Assembly: GCA_036023115.1 (NCBI GenBank)
Contig: JAYKKT010000088.1
Coordinates: forward strand, 3,668,501-3,732,500
DNA from: Brasenia schreberi
Taxonomy: Eukaryota > Streptophyta > Magnoliopsida > Nymphaeales > Cabombaceae
DNA length: 64,000 nt
Direction: 5' to 3'
The position numbers and the translations under genes were made by a program. The notes beneath the pieces were generated by a model. That model ran no database searches. It was not told the DNA's origin and saw nothing but the letters and a program-made list of their open reading frames with translations. Each line of letters begins with the position of its first letter. Position 1 is the stretch's first letter. This document shows, piece after piece, positions 50,133 to 61,684 of this stretch.

Positions 50133-50580
50133 CACACACATATATATACACATATATATATATATATATACATATATACACACACATATATATATATATA
50201 TAAGAGGGAGAGAGTGGTAGTTGGTGGACTTTCATCAATCTTAGACCACTATTAACAACGTAATTAGAAAGATGTTTCAGAGAAAAAAAATGAAAAAATT
50301 ACTTGTTAGAAAAGTCAAAAGGTACAAGCTACAACCTATACTTTTTCACTATTTACAGTTTTATCTGGACCGCTCCCTAATTGGAAAATTAAGATCATAA
50401 ACATGGTTTAAGACCAATAAGATGTCTCGCAACTGCGATTCCCACTACATATACACAGTACCTGCTTGTGCCTCATAAAAAGAACTAGGAGTTGGCACAA
50501 GTTAGGGAACATTTCTTTCTGCCTTGCACCTGCCGAGGTAGTACGGGTCAAGGTCGAAGAGTAAGAACTCAACAGGACCC
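49295..50580. other. Intergenic, hAT-like block and microsatellites
   Basis: 49440-49760 has ggaaccagaacctaactgg, gttccagttgcaccc and gaggttccgataaaac motifs, a relative of the TAGACATG-family interior with no ends found. TA/CA tracts lie at 50112-50201. No gene is supported. Confidence 0.5.
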
Positions 50581-50639
50581 AACCCCTCCTTATATAGATT
50601 TGAGGTCCTGTTGGATACTCAATTTCAAGTGAGTAAACA

Positions 50640-50830
50640 GAATTACATACTCGATCTCATAATAGAGACATATAGAATTCTGTGGAAAGTCGTATTCGAT
50701 GAAAGTCATATGTACGGCTTGGAGGGAGATCTTTCGTATCTTTCGAGATCCACCCTACAATATGGGGTCAAAAGGCCAAAATAAGCGATTCTTTTTTTAG
50801 CCCTACGCCATATGGGCAAAGCAAAAGAGG
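50640..50830 (+). pseudogene. rps12: Nuclear copy of chloroplast rps12 intron end and last exon
   Basis: caatatggggtcaaaaggcc, then aaaataa (50758-50784), encodes YGVKRPK and a stop. That is the tiny last exon of chloroplast rps12 (normally YGVKKPK), with one Lys-to-Arg change. Just upstream, 50687-50722 folds as a group II intron domain V (gtcgtattcgatgaaag, catatgtacggctt), and the link ggagggagatctttcg to that exon is the expected domain VI region. Downstream about 45 bases look plastid-like before a (CA)n(TA)n tract. As a plastid fragment in nuclear DNA it is not expected to function. The left boundary may lie further upstream. Confidence 0.85.
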
Positions 50831-50843
50831 AGTATATAATATG

Positions 50844-50958
<115 letters not shown>

Positions 50959-50991
50959 AACTCCGCCTATGTAAGAAATCACCTTTGCATG

Positions 50992-51150
50992 GCCGGTCCC
51001 AAGCCCGAAAAAATGAGGAGGGTTGTGTTAGGCTTCCGACAGCCACCATAAAACTTTGTCGGACTTAACATGGATTCTACAAAAAAAAACAAAGAATCCA
51101 TGTAGCTGACCCCATCTAGTATGGGAAAAGGCTTAGTTGTAGTTGTAGTA
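50992..51150 (+). mobile_element. Short RTE-derived element (head joined to tail)
   Basis: The first ~95 bases (ggccggtcccaagcccg, gttgtgttaggcttccgaca, ttgtcggacttaacatgg) match the 5' end of the RTE LINE at 18770-18870 read on its coding strand. After an A9 run, the last ~60 bases (caaagaatccatgtagctga, tatgggaaaaggcttagttg) match its 3' end. Some 3 kb between them are absent. It encodes nothing. Confidence 0.8.
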
Positions 51151-51567
51151 TAAGAGGGAGAAATTCAATCTTCAAGATTAACGGTTGAAATCTTTGAGTC
51201 AAAAAACAACTTCTACTTAACACTTTTATTGCATATGCAAAAAGTACCAACATACTTTTTTGCTTTTGAGGTTTGAATTCCAATCGTTGAAGATTAAGCA
51301 TAGATTGATGTGCGCATGGACTATGCTCTCTCTCTCTCTCGATATATATATATATATATATGAAGGTAGTGGTAAATGTTCAAAACTTATTCATGATCAA
51401 ATTTACTCAAACATCTCTCATTTTATTAACATGATCAACTATGTTGATTTGAATTAGATGTATATTATACTATTATACTTTGCATTTAATGCCGCATATG
51501 TATTAAATACTTTTTACTTTATGGTTGAGATTATAAAATAAATTTGAGCATGAGTATTTATCATTAT

Positions 51568-51649
<82 letters not shown>

Positions 51650-52642
51650 GATATAGAGACGGGGGTAGTAGTAGATGCATAATGGCTTTCAGTGCAAGAT
51701 TTTGTATAAATATTTGCATTGCTCGACTTTGAGATAAACAATTGAGAGGATAACAGTCATTTAATGCATAAGGATTCATTAAATACAACATACAAATGTA
51801 TAACTGTACTTTTAACTCAAACCTCTATTGTTGATAATACCACTTAAATGGTAAAACGTTCATGCAAGATTATGCACTGGAATATATATATATATATATA
51901 TATAGATATATATATTATCCCAATGGCTGTTAAAACTGACAGCGGAACAATCATTCTGGTGAAATAAGTGACCATATTTACCTATTTACCATCGCCAGAA
52001 ACTATGAAGAAGTAGCTTTCATGTTTCGTACATAGAATTCAGAGTATAGAGGATCAAGAAAAAGGTAAGAATCCCATACATTTTAGATTTGGAGAAAGGA
52101 GGGTCGGGGGTTGTCGCTTTCTCTGCGCGAGGAGGATAAAGGCTGATTCTTGTCATTACCCAAGTGAATATAAAGGCAGTCTTTCTTAATTGTGAATAAA
52201 AAAGAGAAAATTAATAAACAAATATATTTAAATTGTTTGCTCACCAGTGGCTGGAGTTGGAAAAGAACAATTAGATGTGTTGTTTGGGTCCTTCTCTTTA
52301 CTACAATAGGAAATCAATCTTGCCAATTAAATCAAGAGTTTAAACTCACACATGCTTGGTAGAAGTTGCTCTTGAGTGCTCTATGCTTCGTTATTTCAAA
52401 TAATTCTGGCCAAACCACGACCAAACCTTGCCCCCTGCACTTAGTGCGGTCGGCTGTTTCGAATTGAACCCATCACCTAATTTTGTTTCAACATTCGAAT
52501 TTTCTCCTGCTTTCTCCAATATAGGAGTCTTCATTGCTTGTACCTTCTTTATTGCCTTTAGTTTATGTATCAAAAGGAACACCACTGAAAATCTTTATTT
52601 TGGATCCTATATTACTACGACTCATGCATGCTTGTTTGTGTG
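51151..52642. other. Intergenic, AT-rich
   Basis: Long (TA)n runs occur at 51343-51361, 51569-51643 and 51882-51916. No gene, element ends or RNA gene were recognised. Confidence 0.6.
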
Positions 52643-53486
52643 ATTCACTAGTCCAATACAAACTCTATAAAACCTTTTAGAATAGGCAAAGGACACACTC
52701 ACTGAAAACAGGTTCTTTTCACAATCCGACTCATACTTTTAGAATGATAGTACGAGTACCCGAATAGTACCTGAATGGCTAGGACTCAATAGGATGGTAA
52801 CGGGTTGGGGTGTGTGGGTTTTCACTCCACCCACCCCGCCGTAGAATCCTCTTTATATACCCCGTCCCGCGCCTCCCCACTTCAATCTATAAAAATATTT
52901 TTTAGAAAAATCATTTAATATTATATATTCTACATAAAATATAAAATCTTTTTTTATGATATTTTATATTATTAAACTAAAGTTAATATGTATATATATT
53001 TATATTTGTATACAAATATATACATATAAAATACTAATAAACACACACGTGTACATATATATATCAGGGCGAGAGGAGCAGATTTACCTTAAACCCTACC
53101 CGCGCTGCTTGCATGTCTTTCCTACCTTGCCCTGCCCTGCAGTGGGGAAGGTTTTCCGCCTTGAGAAGCCGTATATTTAGGGTTGCGATTCACTGATCCA
53201 AATACATTCTATAAAATCTTTTGAATAGGCAAAGGACACAGTCACTGAAAACAGGTTCTTTTCATAATCTCACTCATACTTAAGAATGATAGTATGAGTA
53301 CCCGAAAGTACCTGAATGGCTAGTACTCATCCATTGCACATTTGTGCGATTCAAGTGTCCCCAATACAAATTCTATAGAATCTTTTAGAATAGGCAAAGA
53401 ACACGCTCTTTGAAAACAAGTTCTTTTCGTAATCTGACTCCTACTTTTAGAATGATAGTATATCCGAATAGTACTGAATGGTGAGA
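52643..53486 (+). repeat. Three-copy ~155-bp repeat, interrupted
   Basis: Copies start at about 52643, 53187 and 53348 and share gattca near their start, gaataggcaaagga(c)aca, gaaaacaggttcttttc and agaatgatagtatgagtacc. The second and third are directly adjacent. The first is separated by about 390 bases of unrelated GC-richer sequence (52790-53183). Confidence 0.88.
52790..53183. mobile_element. Probable insertion within the tandem repeat
   Basis: The sequence starts taggatggtaacgggttggg, contains ccacccaccccgcc and a (TA)-rich centre, and ends ttgagaagccgtatatttag, with a right half similar to 39690-39900. It splits repeat copy 1 from copy 2. Its style is that of hAT subterminal DNA, but terminal repeats are not clear. 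Confidence 0.45.
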
Positions 53487-54840
53487 CATTGGCAACTTGA
53501 AGTGTCCCTATGATACAGAACAGGGTCTATGTTAAAGTGGGCAGATCCCGGGAGGCATTTTTGTCAAGCCAAGATATTTACCTGAATAATGCTTTCCCCT
53601 ACTTCCTCCATTTTCCCCAAAATTTTTTATTAGAAATTCATTGTTACTTTCTCAGCTTACTTGAGAATTCTCAGCCATTTATACCCCAGGAAAGGTTGCC
53701 CTTTTGAAAAGAATAAAGGAGTTTTTTCAGGTTTATGTCACACATGTAAAACTGATAATTTCTTAATTCATACTTGTGGGGACATAATACATAAGTAGAA
53801 ATTATTGGTCTAGACTTCTTTGAACTGGCTCGGCTTGTTGAGAGGTTAGCACCAGATTAAACTTAGTACTCTAAAAAGGAGGTTAGAGAAAGTGTTATTC
53901 TTCGAGACATAATAAATGCTAACCTTTATATTTATTAGTTATCAAATTATCACATGCAATAGAGCCCAATAAACACCTTTTTATACGGTCACTACTCAAT
54001 TGAAGGATTAACTTCCTAACTATTAAGCCATCATAACATCTTTTCAAGTAATTAAACGTTACAGCCACAAAACAAGATGCAATGTTTTGAGAAAATGGCT
54101 TGAGGTTATAGCATTTAATCTTTCAGAATGTCATCGAAGGCTCATATATTCACGACCATGTTCTACCATGTATATTATCATTTAGTTGCTCCTTCCATTC
54201 ATGGCCCTCTTCCACTATTTGATTCATGAATTTCACTTGTTTTATCCAACTATTTTGAAAATTAGCTAACATAAGTTACAGTATTATTTTCTATAATGGA
54301 TAATATCTGATGGAACTTAAAATAGAAACTTAGTTTTTGCAGTTAGCAAACTTCTTATTCACACTAATAAATAACAATTAGTCCATATTCCATGAAGTAT
54401 CCTTGTAAGTATTATCTTTAACATTTAGTTAAAAATATCTAGAATAGTTAATGTTGAGTGTACACAAAGAATTACAACTGTGGAGTGTCAAAACTGTTCA
54501 AAACCCAGTGTCTGTGTTACATAGATGCAGACACTCTGCTAAGACCATTATGGCCTGAAACTTGAAAGCTCATTCTCTTGATTGTGAAGATGCGATTAGG
54601 TAGACCTTACAAGATTCATACACCCTTCATATCGAAACTTGAGTCCTTGAACTTGAAGGTTCATTCAAGTCGACTCACTAACCAGGACGGTCATGGCTCC
54701 TTGTGCCTAAAAAGTTCATTAAGGCACGCACCATAGTTTATAAGCTCATGATAAACTAGTAGTATACATGACATTTGAAGTCCATGTGTTCACACCATCG
54801 AGCAGATCCACCTAGTGTGCCAAAAGGGGTTGGTTAAGGT
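53487..54840. other. Intergenic, nothing recognised
   Basis: AT-rich DNA with no open frame of interest, no terminal repeats and no RNA gene that I can support. Confidence 0.6.
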
Positions 54841-54988
54841 CAGCGGTGGATCTACATTGAGCCAAGATGGGGTGTTCGCTGCACCCAAAATTTTAAAAAT
54901 CAACTTAAAGTCTATAGCCCATGGTGAGATCTATGGGTTGTAATACATATTTCGCCCCACCCTGAAAGAGTTTCTAGATCCGCCACTG
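54841..54988. mobile_element. hAT MITE, 148 bp
   Basis: The ends cagcggtggatcta and tagatccgccactg form a 14-base terminal inverted repeat with two mismatches. The 8-bp flanks gttaaggt (54833-54840) and gttaagct (54989-54996) differ at one base. It is the same family as 49035-49286 and 1834-2001. Confidence 0.85.
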
Positions 54989-54996
54989 GTTAAGCT

Positions 54997-55397
54997 AAGG
55001 GTTCTTGATCATGAACAAGCTGGGGTGGAACTGCTTCTATATTCATTCATTTGTTCTGTTTCCTTTGCTGCTTTACAGATTCCAGGATTGTGACCGAGTG
55101 AACTATTCAGGTGAACAAAGAAAATTGAAAAACAAAAAGTGAAGTGCGATCTCTGTCACTAATTCTATCAATTTGTGGAAGATGCTGACAGGGTTCTCTT
55201 TATGCAGAGGTGCCTCACTTTAATAATTAGGAATGCATCACTTTGTTTCTGTGCTGAAAGAGATTGTATAACTAATGCTATTCATATATTCCTTAGATAG
55301 TAGAATCATAACATTTATAAATATCATAAGATATACAATATGATGATATTGGACATGATACTGTAATTGATATAGCTCAAGTACATGTATCATTTTT

Positions 55398-55398
<1 letters not shown>
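54997..55398. other. Intergenic, nothing recognised
   Basis: No coding or structural feature was found between the MITE and the following (TC)n(TA)n tract. Confidence 0.5.

Positions 55399-55483
<85 letters not shown>
55399..55483. repeat. (TC)n(TA)n microsatellite
   Basis: About 22 TC units are followed by about 20 TA units. The TA end forms part of the target site of the LINE insertion that follows. Confidence 0.95.
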
Positions 55484-55485
<2 letters not shown>

Positions 55486-55493
55486 ATGTAACA

Positions 55494-55931
55494 ACAACAA
55501 CAACTAAGCCTTTTCCCATACTAGACGGGGTCGGCTACATAGATTCTTTGTTTCCACATAGCTCTATCATGTGCCAGTTAACTCACAATAAGCTAGATCA
55601 TTTTTTATTGTTTCTTTCCAATACTTTTGTGGTCGTCCTCTACTTCTTTTAATACTTTCAAAATCTAGTTTTTCGTACCTTCTTACAGGTTCTTCTTTTT
55701 ATCTTCTTTGTATATGTTCAAACCACCTTAAACAATATTCTCATATTTTATCCTCTATCGGTGTCACACACAATTTATTTCTAATAACCTCATTATGTAT
55801 ATGGTCTTTTCTTGTATGACCACTCATTCATCTCAACATCTTCATTTCTATCACAAACATCTTTTATACATGTTGATGATTAACTGGGCAACAATCACAA
55901 CTATAAAATATGGTAGGTCTAATTGCTGCTC
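55494..55931 (-). mobile_element. 5'-truncated RTE LINE with 17-bp target duplication
   Basis: It is bounded by the perfect direct repeat tatatatggatgtaaca (55477-55493 and 55932-55948). It carries only the RTE 3' end and the last ~125 codons of the polyprotein region, matching 15659-16100, with the (TTG)n tail at the left. This is the usual outcome of incomplete target-primed reverse transcription. Confidence 0.93.
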
Positions 55932-56094
55932 TATATATGGATGTAACAGTTAGGATATAATTTAGACTCATGATTATGAAAATGGCTGCACCCATAGCAA
56001 CACTTGCCACTCATCACTGCATTGCCATTACATGGCAAAGTATGTTGTCATGCTTCAACTTGCCGTCATGTATAGTCTCTTTGTGTTTTCCTTT

Positions 56095-56200
56095 TTCGTC
56101 ACAATGGTAAAGCTGAAGCCTGATGCAAACCCCAGGTATCAAACTCATGACGTTCAACTTGTCAGCCAACCCCACTAGTCAGGTGAGCTATTGCTCGCTG
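56095..56200 (-). mobile_element. tRNA-derived SINE relic
   Basis: The plus strand shows gctgaagcctgatgcaaacc, tatcaaactcatgac (reversed box B) and agtcaggtgagctattgctc (reversed box A), with the same layout as the other minus-strand copies. Confidence 0.5.
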
Positions 56201-56741
56201 TGCAGTCTCTGTGTTTTAGTTATACGCAAAAGTGATGCACATCTTGTTATTAACATGAGAACACACGAGAATGCACAGTGAGAAACACTGAAAGAGTATC
56301 TTCCCTGGTAATTCGATTGCGGGAAACCGTGAAACCCATCAAACCCATCTACTTCCTTCTCTTCTGTTTTTCTGCTTTGAGTATATGTTTTGGACCTTTC
56401 TCCGTTCCGCTGCATCATTGAAAGTCACCGGTAAAGAACCTACACAAGAACAAAAAATCATCAGTGGTATTAGAGCTTGAGGTTCGACTGGAACCTACAA
56501 AAAACAGATACATAATAAATATAAAAAAAAGGAGGGGTAGAGAGAAGACACCGGAAGATTTTTCAGCGAAAGAAACCGGGAAGAGGTAAGAGGCCTGAGA
56601 CAAGGAAAGAGGCCAGAGGCCAGGGCAAAAGGCCAAGGTGGAGCGGCAGAGAAGAGGCCAAGCGAAGCGCAACCTCCCTCTTTCTCCCAAAGTCTCCCTT
56701 CTCTCTAGCGCGTGGTTTTGCAAGAGAAGAAAATCATAAGC
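56201..56741. other. Intergenic, nothing recognised
   Basis: A purine-rich stretch (56525-56720) yields a 102-codon frame on the minus strand, but it has low complexity and no recognisable domain. Confidence 0.45.
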
Positions 56742-56925
56742 ATAGCCGGTCCCAAGCCCATAACAAGGAAGAGGGTTGTGTTAGGCTTTCGACAGCCAGC
56801 GGAAAACTTTGTCGGACTTATTTACCATGGATTTTATAAATTATGATAAGAGTACATGGAAACAATGAATCCATATAGCCGACCCCTTCTAGTATGGGGA
56901 AAGGCTTTGTTGTTGTATCATGTCA
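56742..56925 (+). mobile_element. Short RTE-derived element (head joined to tail)
   Basis: This is the same construction as 50992-51150: head agccggtcccaagccc, gttgtgttaggctttcgac and ttgtcggactta, then tail gaatccatatagccgacccc and agtatggggaaaggctttg, ending in gttgttg. The internal joint keeps about 40 bases that are absent from the other copy, so either the two deletions are independent or one has been trimmed further. Confidence 0.78.
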
Positions 56926-58109
56926 AAATGGAAAACAATTTCATGTTTCGTGGCCTTCATGAGTTGAGCTCAACCCATATAGGTTCATGACCTATAAATA
57001 TGTCAGTTTGTCTATCGGCTCACTTTCGTAAGTTCAATTTCGAAGTTAATCAATGTTATCCTAGTGCAAGGTCACTGGCATTGGGATCATCTCGTATGGG
57101 TTAACAACACAAACATGTTCATCTTCTCCACGCAACTTTCCAAATGTCGATTACAAATACATTTCACTTGATATCCTGATGAACCGAAGGAGCTGTTAGT
57201 AGCACAAAGACGAAGATCATGAGGTAAGGTCGGCCACTTCACCCAAAATATGAAAAGAATTCAACCAGCCAATACAAGCATTCTCTACTTCTCTAAATTT
57301 CATGCAGATTGACTACTTCACCTCAATTTCACCAAAACTAGACTTCGCCTCACCACCCAAAAAACAATCCCGGTTAGTCTCTCCGTGTGTGTTCCGTTTA
57401 CGAAAATAGTAATGTATCATCAAATATAATTTCAGATGCTCCTTTAAAAAAGAAGTTGGGGGTTACAGTCTTCGCCAACCTGAGCAGCATTAGGTTGTGA
57501 CCCGAGCCAAGGCATTAGGTTGGTGGGAAAACATGTTGGGCAAACTCGGTGAGGTTACAGTTGAAGGTTTGGGCGTTCTAGTTTTTAGAGTTTGAGGGTA
57601 AGACGTGATGCTCATTTCACAGAGCAGTTGGAGGATTGTGGACTGTTGCCAAAAATGATATAGTACGATACAATATGATTTTATCATGTATAATATAAAA
57701 ATATGGTATGATACAGGTGCATGTATCGAAAGAAGTGATTTATTATGACTATCGTACGAGTCGATACTGATTTTTTTTGTATAAATTCCGAGAATCCGAA
57801 GTTGTGGAAATCACTTTTGCTTCTTCTCAAACCCTTTTTATGTCATTCCCTTTCGTCCAAATCCTTTTCTCATCCTTGTTCTTGTTAATTTTGCGGTTTA
57901 TTCAAAAGATTTTCAAGTTTTTCACCCAATCCAACTTTCCTTCTCTAAGGCTTTTGTCAAATTTGTGGCATACATCTTTTCTTTTATATTTTACCAGATT
58001 CTTCATTGAAAAATTTGGAGGTTTTACAGATTTTGTTATTCTTAACATTTAAAAAGCTTTTGTTTTCTTATTGATTGTCTACTCTCGTCTTAGTGGCTTT
58101 TAATCAAGC
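56926..58109. other. Intergenic, no gene recognised
   Basis: 57230-57365 contains cacttcacccaaaatatg and cttcgcctcaccaccc phrases like those inside the 49035 MITE family, without ends. 57777-58049 has a 91-codon Phe-rich frame with no recognisable domain. Confidence 0.5.
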
Positions 58110-59290
58110 CGATCCGGAATAAAAATATTGCACCCCAATCTACGAAGGAAATATGCTTGTGAACAAATGTATGTTTTGCAATGCAGTAAAGCAAAGTGAT
58201 ATTTTTTGTATGAAATATTACCTTGCTGGAACCAAGAAGGATGCTAGTGCTTGTCCTCGGGTTCTCGAAGTAGTGAACTATGAGATTGATCAGGTATTAG
58301 AGGCTTTGAAAGAGAAGAAGTGATTAAGGGTGAGAGAGAGGGTAGCGTGTAGGTTCTCATAATAGTAACAGTGGAGTTGGCTCTTATTCTACTAGAAGAG
58401 CTCTTACCCGTCTGATGCCTACGAGGGGTACTAGAGAAGGAGTTAGAGCGAGAGGTAGTGGGATGCCTTCATTTTTTCTCTCACGTATGACTCCTGGGAC
58501 TCAATTAGGTATTAGATTAGCTATGGCTTTAAAGGAGGTAATTGAGAAAGTAGATTTGAAGTGTGCATATTTTTTTTATAAAAATTGTCTTTATTTTAAT
58601 GGTACAAACTCATTTTCATTTCAAAGTATGGCAAATGTTATTACCAGTTTATGATCAGATTATAGAGTCTCTATTTATCATGCTTCGAGGGTTACATTAT
58701 TGTAGAAATGGGTTCATATTGTTAATGCATGAATTTTTGAATTTAGAGAGTTGTGAAAGGACACAGGATGTTCTAGTATAGTTGATAGTTGGATAGATGG
58801 TCAATGTAGGTCTTTGATGAACTTCTTAGTCTATTGTCCTAAGGGGATATTGTTTTTGAAATCATATGACTTGTCCCATATTAATAAAATTGTAGATAAT
58901 TTACTCTATGTTTAAAAAAGTTGTTGGGGACATAGGTGTTTAAAATATTGTTCAATTCATTACTGATAATGCTTCAAATTTTAGAGCAGCTGGTAAAATG
59001 CTTGAGGTGAATCATCCATCTTTAGTATGGAATCTATGTGTTGCATATTTCATAGCTACGAAGGACAAGAAAGGTGTCATATGACCCACTTAACTACAAA
59101 AATGTTTACATTCCTGATGATTGGGTCAAAGAGGAGGAGCCCCCGTCAATTTAGAGGATGAAAATTTTGGGATACTCCAAACCAAAGCATAACTTAGAGT
59201 TAGAGATGATGAAGGTGTTGGATGGGCGGATCCGATTGTGGAGGAAGAGATAGTGATGGTGATCCTGACTATGTTGATTACAATATTTTT
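58110..59290 (+). pseudogene. hAT transposase relic (BED finger, DUF659-type)
   Basis: The order of blocks is that of plant DUF659 hAT transposases: a BED-finger remnant NKCMFCNAVKQSDIFCMKYYLAGTKKD (58160-58240), a linker, YFFYKNCLYFNGTNSFSFQSM (about 58570-58630), DSWIDGQCRSLMNFLVYCPKGI (about 58790-58855) and a C-terminal acidic tail with EGVGWADP-like sequence (about 59200-59235). Stops and frameshifts occur in each block, and the central catalytic region is reduced. It is a different lineage from the relic at 37320-39060. Its end lies only about 50 bases before GH3 coding sequence. Confidence 0.75.
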
Positions 59291-59342
59291 ATTGATTATG
59301 ATCCACATTGTGGACCATTGTTATAAATATAATTATTAACCT

Positions 59343-60249
59343 TTTCTCTAAATGGATGAGACTTGGCCTCTTCGACCGCAACCCAAACCACCTCCCCTTC
59401 GGCACCCTCGTCTCGAACCAGGTCTGCTCCGAGTCCCACAAGACACTGGCACTCGAAGCAGCCCGCGATGGATTGGTGCTCCTCAAGAATTCGGCCGCCC
59501 TCCTCCCGTTCTCATGAGCCCAGGTTCAGTCCCTCGCCGTGATCGGACAATGCGAACAATGCAAAAGAATTCCTCGGCAACTACTACGGGCCTCCTTGTT
59601 TCACAGAAACTCATGTAGACATGTTGCGAAGGTACGTTGCAGACGTACGGTACGAGCCTGGGTGCGACTCGGTTGCCTGCTGGAGCGATGGGCACATTGG
59701 CCAGGCGGTCAACGCAGCGAAGGGCGTTGACCGTCTGGTTCTGGTGGTTGGTTTGGACCAGACGTAGGAGAGAGAAGAGATGGATCGGGTGAGCTTGCTC
59801 CTTCCTGGGCACCAGCAGAGGCTCGTTGAGATTGTCGCCGCTGTGGCGAGGTCATCCGTCGTTCTTGTGACACGCTCCGGCGGTCCGGTGGATGTTTCTT
59901 TTGCCAAGCAGAACAGTAAGATTGGTCCCATATTGTGGACTGGCTATCCTGGTCAAGCCGGTGGGCTCGCACTGTCTCAAGTAATATTTGGTGAACATAA
60001 TCCTCGTATGCTCAACAGCTCGATTCTTTCTTATGAATTAATGGCTTATTTGTTAGGCTTTTCAAGTTAATGGGTTTATTTTAGGGATGGCAATGGGGTG
60101 GGGCAGGGAGGAATTCAGCTAAACTCGACCTCGCCCCGCATAAATTTTAAGAGAAATATATATCATTTAATTTAATATTAATATAGCATTATATTATCTA
60201 TACTTGGTTTACGTAAACATGATATATTATTCATAATATTATATTAAAA

Positions 60250-60308
<59 letters not shown>

Positions 60309-61315
60309 TTGAATTTTGATTGAGTACGACTGTCAAGAACATGTATACTTCATTTGTTCGAAAAACCTTTTTAAGTTTTTTAACCTACATTCATACTGTA
60401 TAAGGTTATATATATTATAACCTATATTATATAATATTTTTTTAATATGGTACTATGAATAAATATATCACTTTTACGTAAACGATCCATCTCATGGCGG
60501 CTGGCTATCCTGGTAATAATATTATATATATAACTTGTTACAGAAAAAGGATGAAGCCTACCGTTGAGCTACCGCTTTGGGTGCAAAAAGTAGTTCTAAA
60601 AAAAGAGGAACTCATTTGATATGAGATGGATCTTTGACAGCAATGCAAGATTGCCATGAGTAGTTTAGTTCAATTGCAAAGGTGTTGGATTGCTTAAAGT
60701 GTGTTCTAACTTCTGAATGGGTGTTTATTTTGCAGGTGGAAGATTACCAATGACTTGGTACCCTGAAAGTTACAGTAGAATTCCAATGACTGATGAGGAT
60801 GCAGCTGGCGGCTGGCCGGACATATCGATTTTACAATGGCAGGGAGGTCTTTAGATTTGGTTACGGGCTAAGCTACTCTGCCTACCAATATGAGTTCGTT
60901 TCTGTAACCAACTGCCTTTCGAATTTGTCCGGCAGCCCGGCGGCTGTCCGATCAGGCTTCTAGGATGCACAGAACACGTACTACTATGACATTGGTAAGA
61001 TGGGAACGGAGAGACCTGCAATCAAATGAGATCCACTGCAACGATTGGACTGAGCAACAATGGAACCATGAATGGTCGTCATGCACTTCTGCTGTTCTCT
61101 AGAGCAGATGGCTCTCCTCCCGGCAGTCCTAAGAAGCAGTTGGTTGGCTTCCAGAGCGTTCATCTCAGGTCTGTTGAGCGCATCGAGATCGAGTTTGAGT
61201 TAGAGCCATGCAAGCATTTGAGCAAGGCTGTGGAGGATGGCACTAAGGTACTGCATGGTGGCTCTCATTATTTGATCGTGGGAGACATGGAATACCAATT
61301 CAAGTTTGTATATTA
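59343..61315 (+). pseudogene. GH3 beta-xylosidase/arabinofuranosidase-like pseudogene, 5'-truncated
   Basis: Exon A (59343-60005) begins at [12 protein letters not shown] and continues [115 protein letters not shown]. Exon B (60736-61315) gives GRLPMTWYPES, RTYRFYNG, FRFGYGLSYS and the fibronectin-III-like C-terminus (KKQLVGFQSVHL). These are plant cell-wall GH3 landmarks. Lesions are a stop near 59514, a shift at about 59546 (two bases lost after AVIG), a stop after GLDQT at about 59766 in the conserved ExE region, further shifts near 60810, and a stop at 60962. The N-terminal barrel with the catalytic nucleophile is missing. Former splice sites (CTC/GTATG at 60005-60006, TGCAG at 60735) survive. 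Confidence 0.9.
60006..60735. other. GH3 pseudogene intron with inserted repeats
   Basis: It contains tagggatggcaatggggtgg (60083-60102), a hAT-like left terminus without a matching right end; (TA)n(GA)n at 60257-60309; and a SINE scrap (gttgagctaccgctttgggt, 60564-60583). Confidence 0.55.
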
Positions 61316-61684
61316 AATAGTTTGATCTTCCATTCTCAAATCGAATAAGATCTCGATTGCCGATTAGAGAAGTAATTACGTGACTTAATCATATTTAAGA
61401 GAGCGGATAGTTGTATTTAATCTTGGATGCATGTTGAATGCTCAAGCTATATGATCTGTATCTTAGTTGTTACTTTGTTTTACAGATGAACATTCTTCTG
61501 TTGATATAGCAATCCTAAACTGAAAAAACCAAGCATTTCATGCCTATCAAACTAACATGATCCTCTCTGATAGATAAGCAAAGCCAACTTTATTGAATGC
61601 AATTTGTTCATTCTCATACAAATCATATCATTAGCAAGCTCTAACTCTTCGGCTAGGTACAGATGCACATGCAAAGATAACTTT

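Noticed and set aside
50681..50722. Possible active group II intron
   Set aside because: Only domain V/VI of the plastid rps12 intron is present, linked to the rps12 exon, so it is a plastid DNA fragment.
59483..59972. Overlapping minus-strand frames of 87-109 codons
   Set aside because: They are antisense shadows of the GC-rich GH3 sequence. The plus strand carries the family motifs.
60083..60120. hAT terminus tagggatggcaat in the GH3 intron as a full element
   Set aside because: No matching right terminus or 8-bp duplication could be found before exon B.
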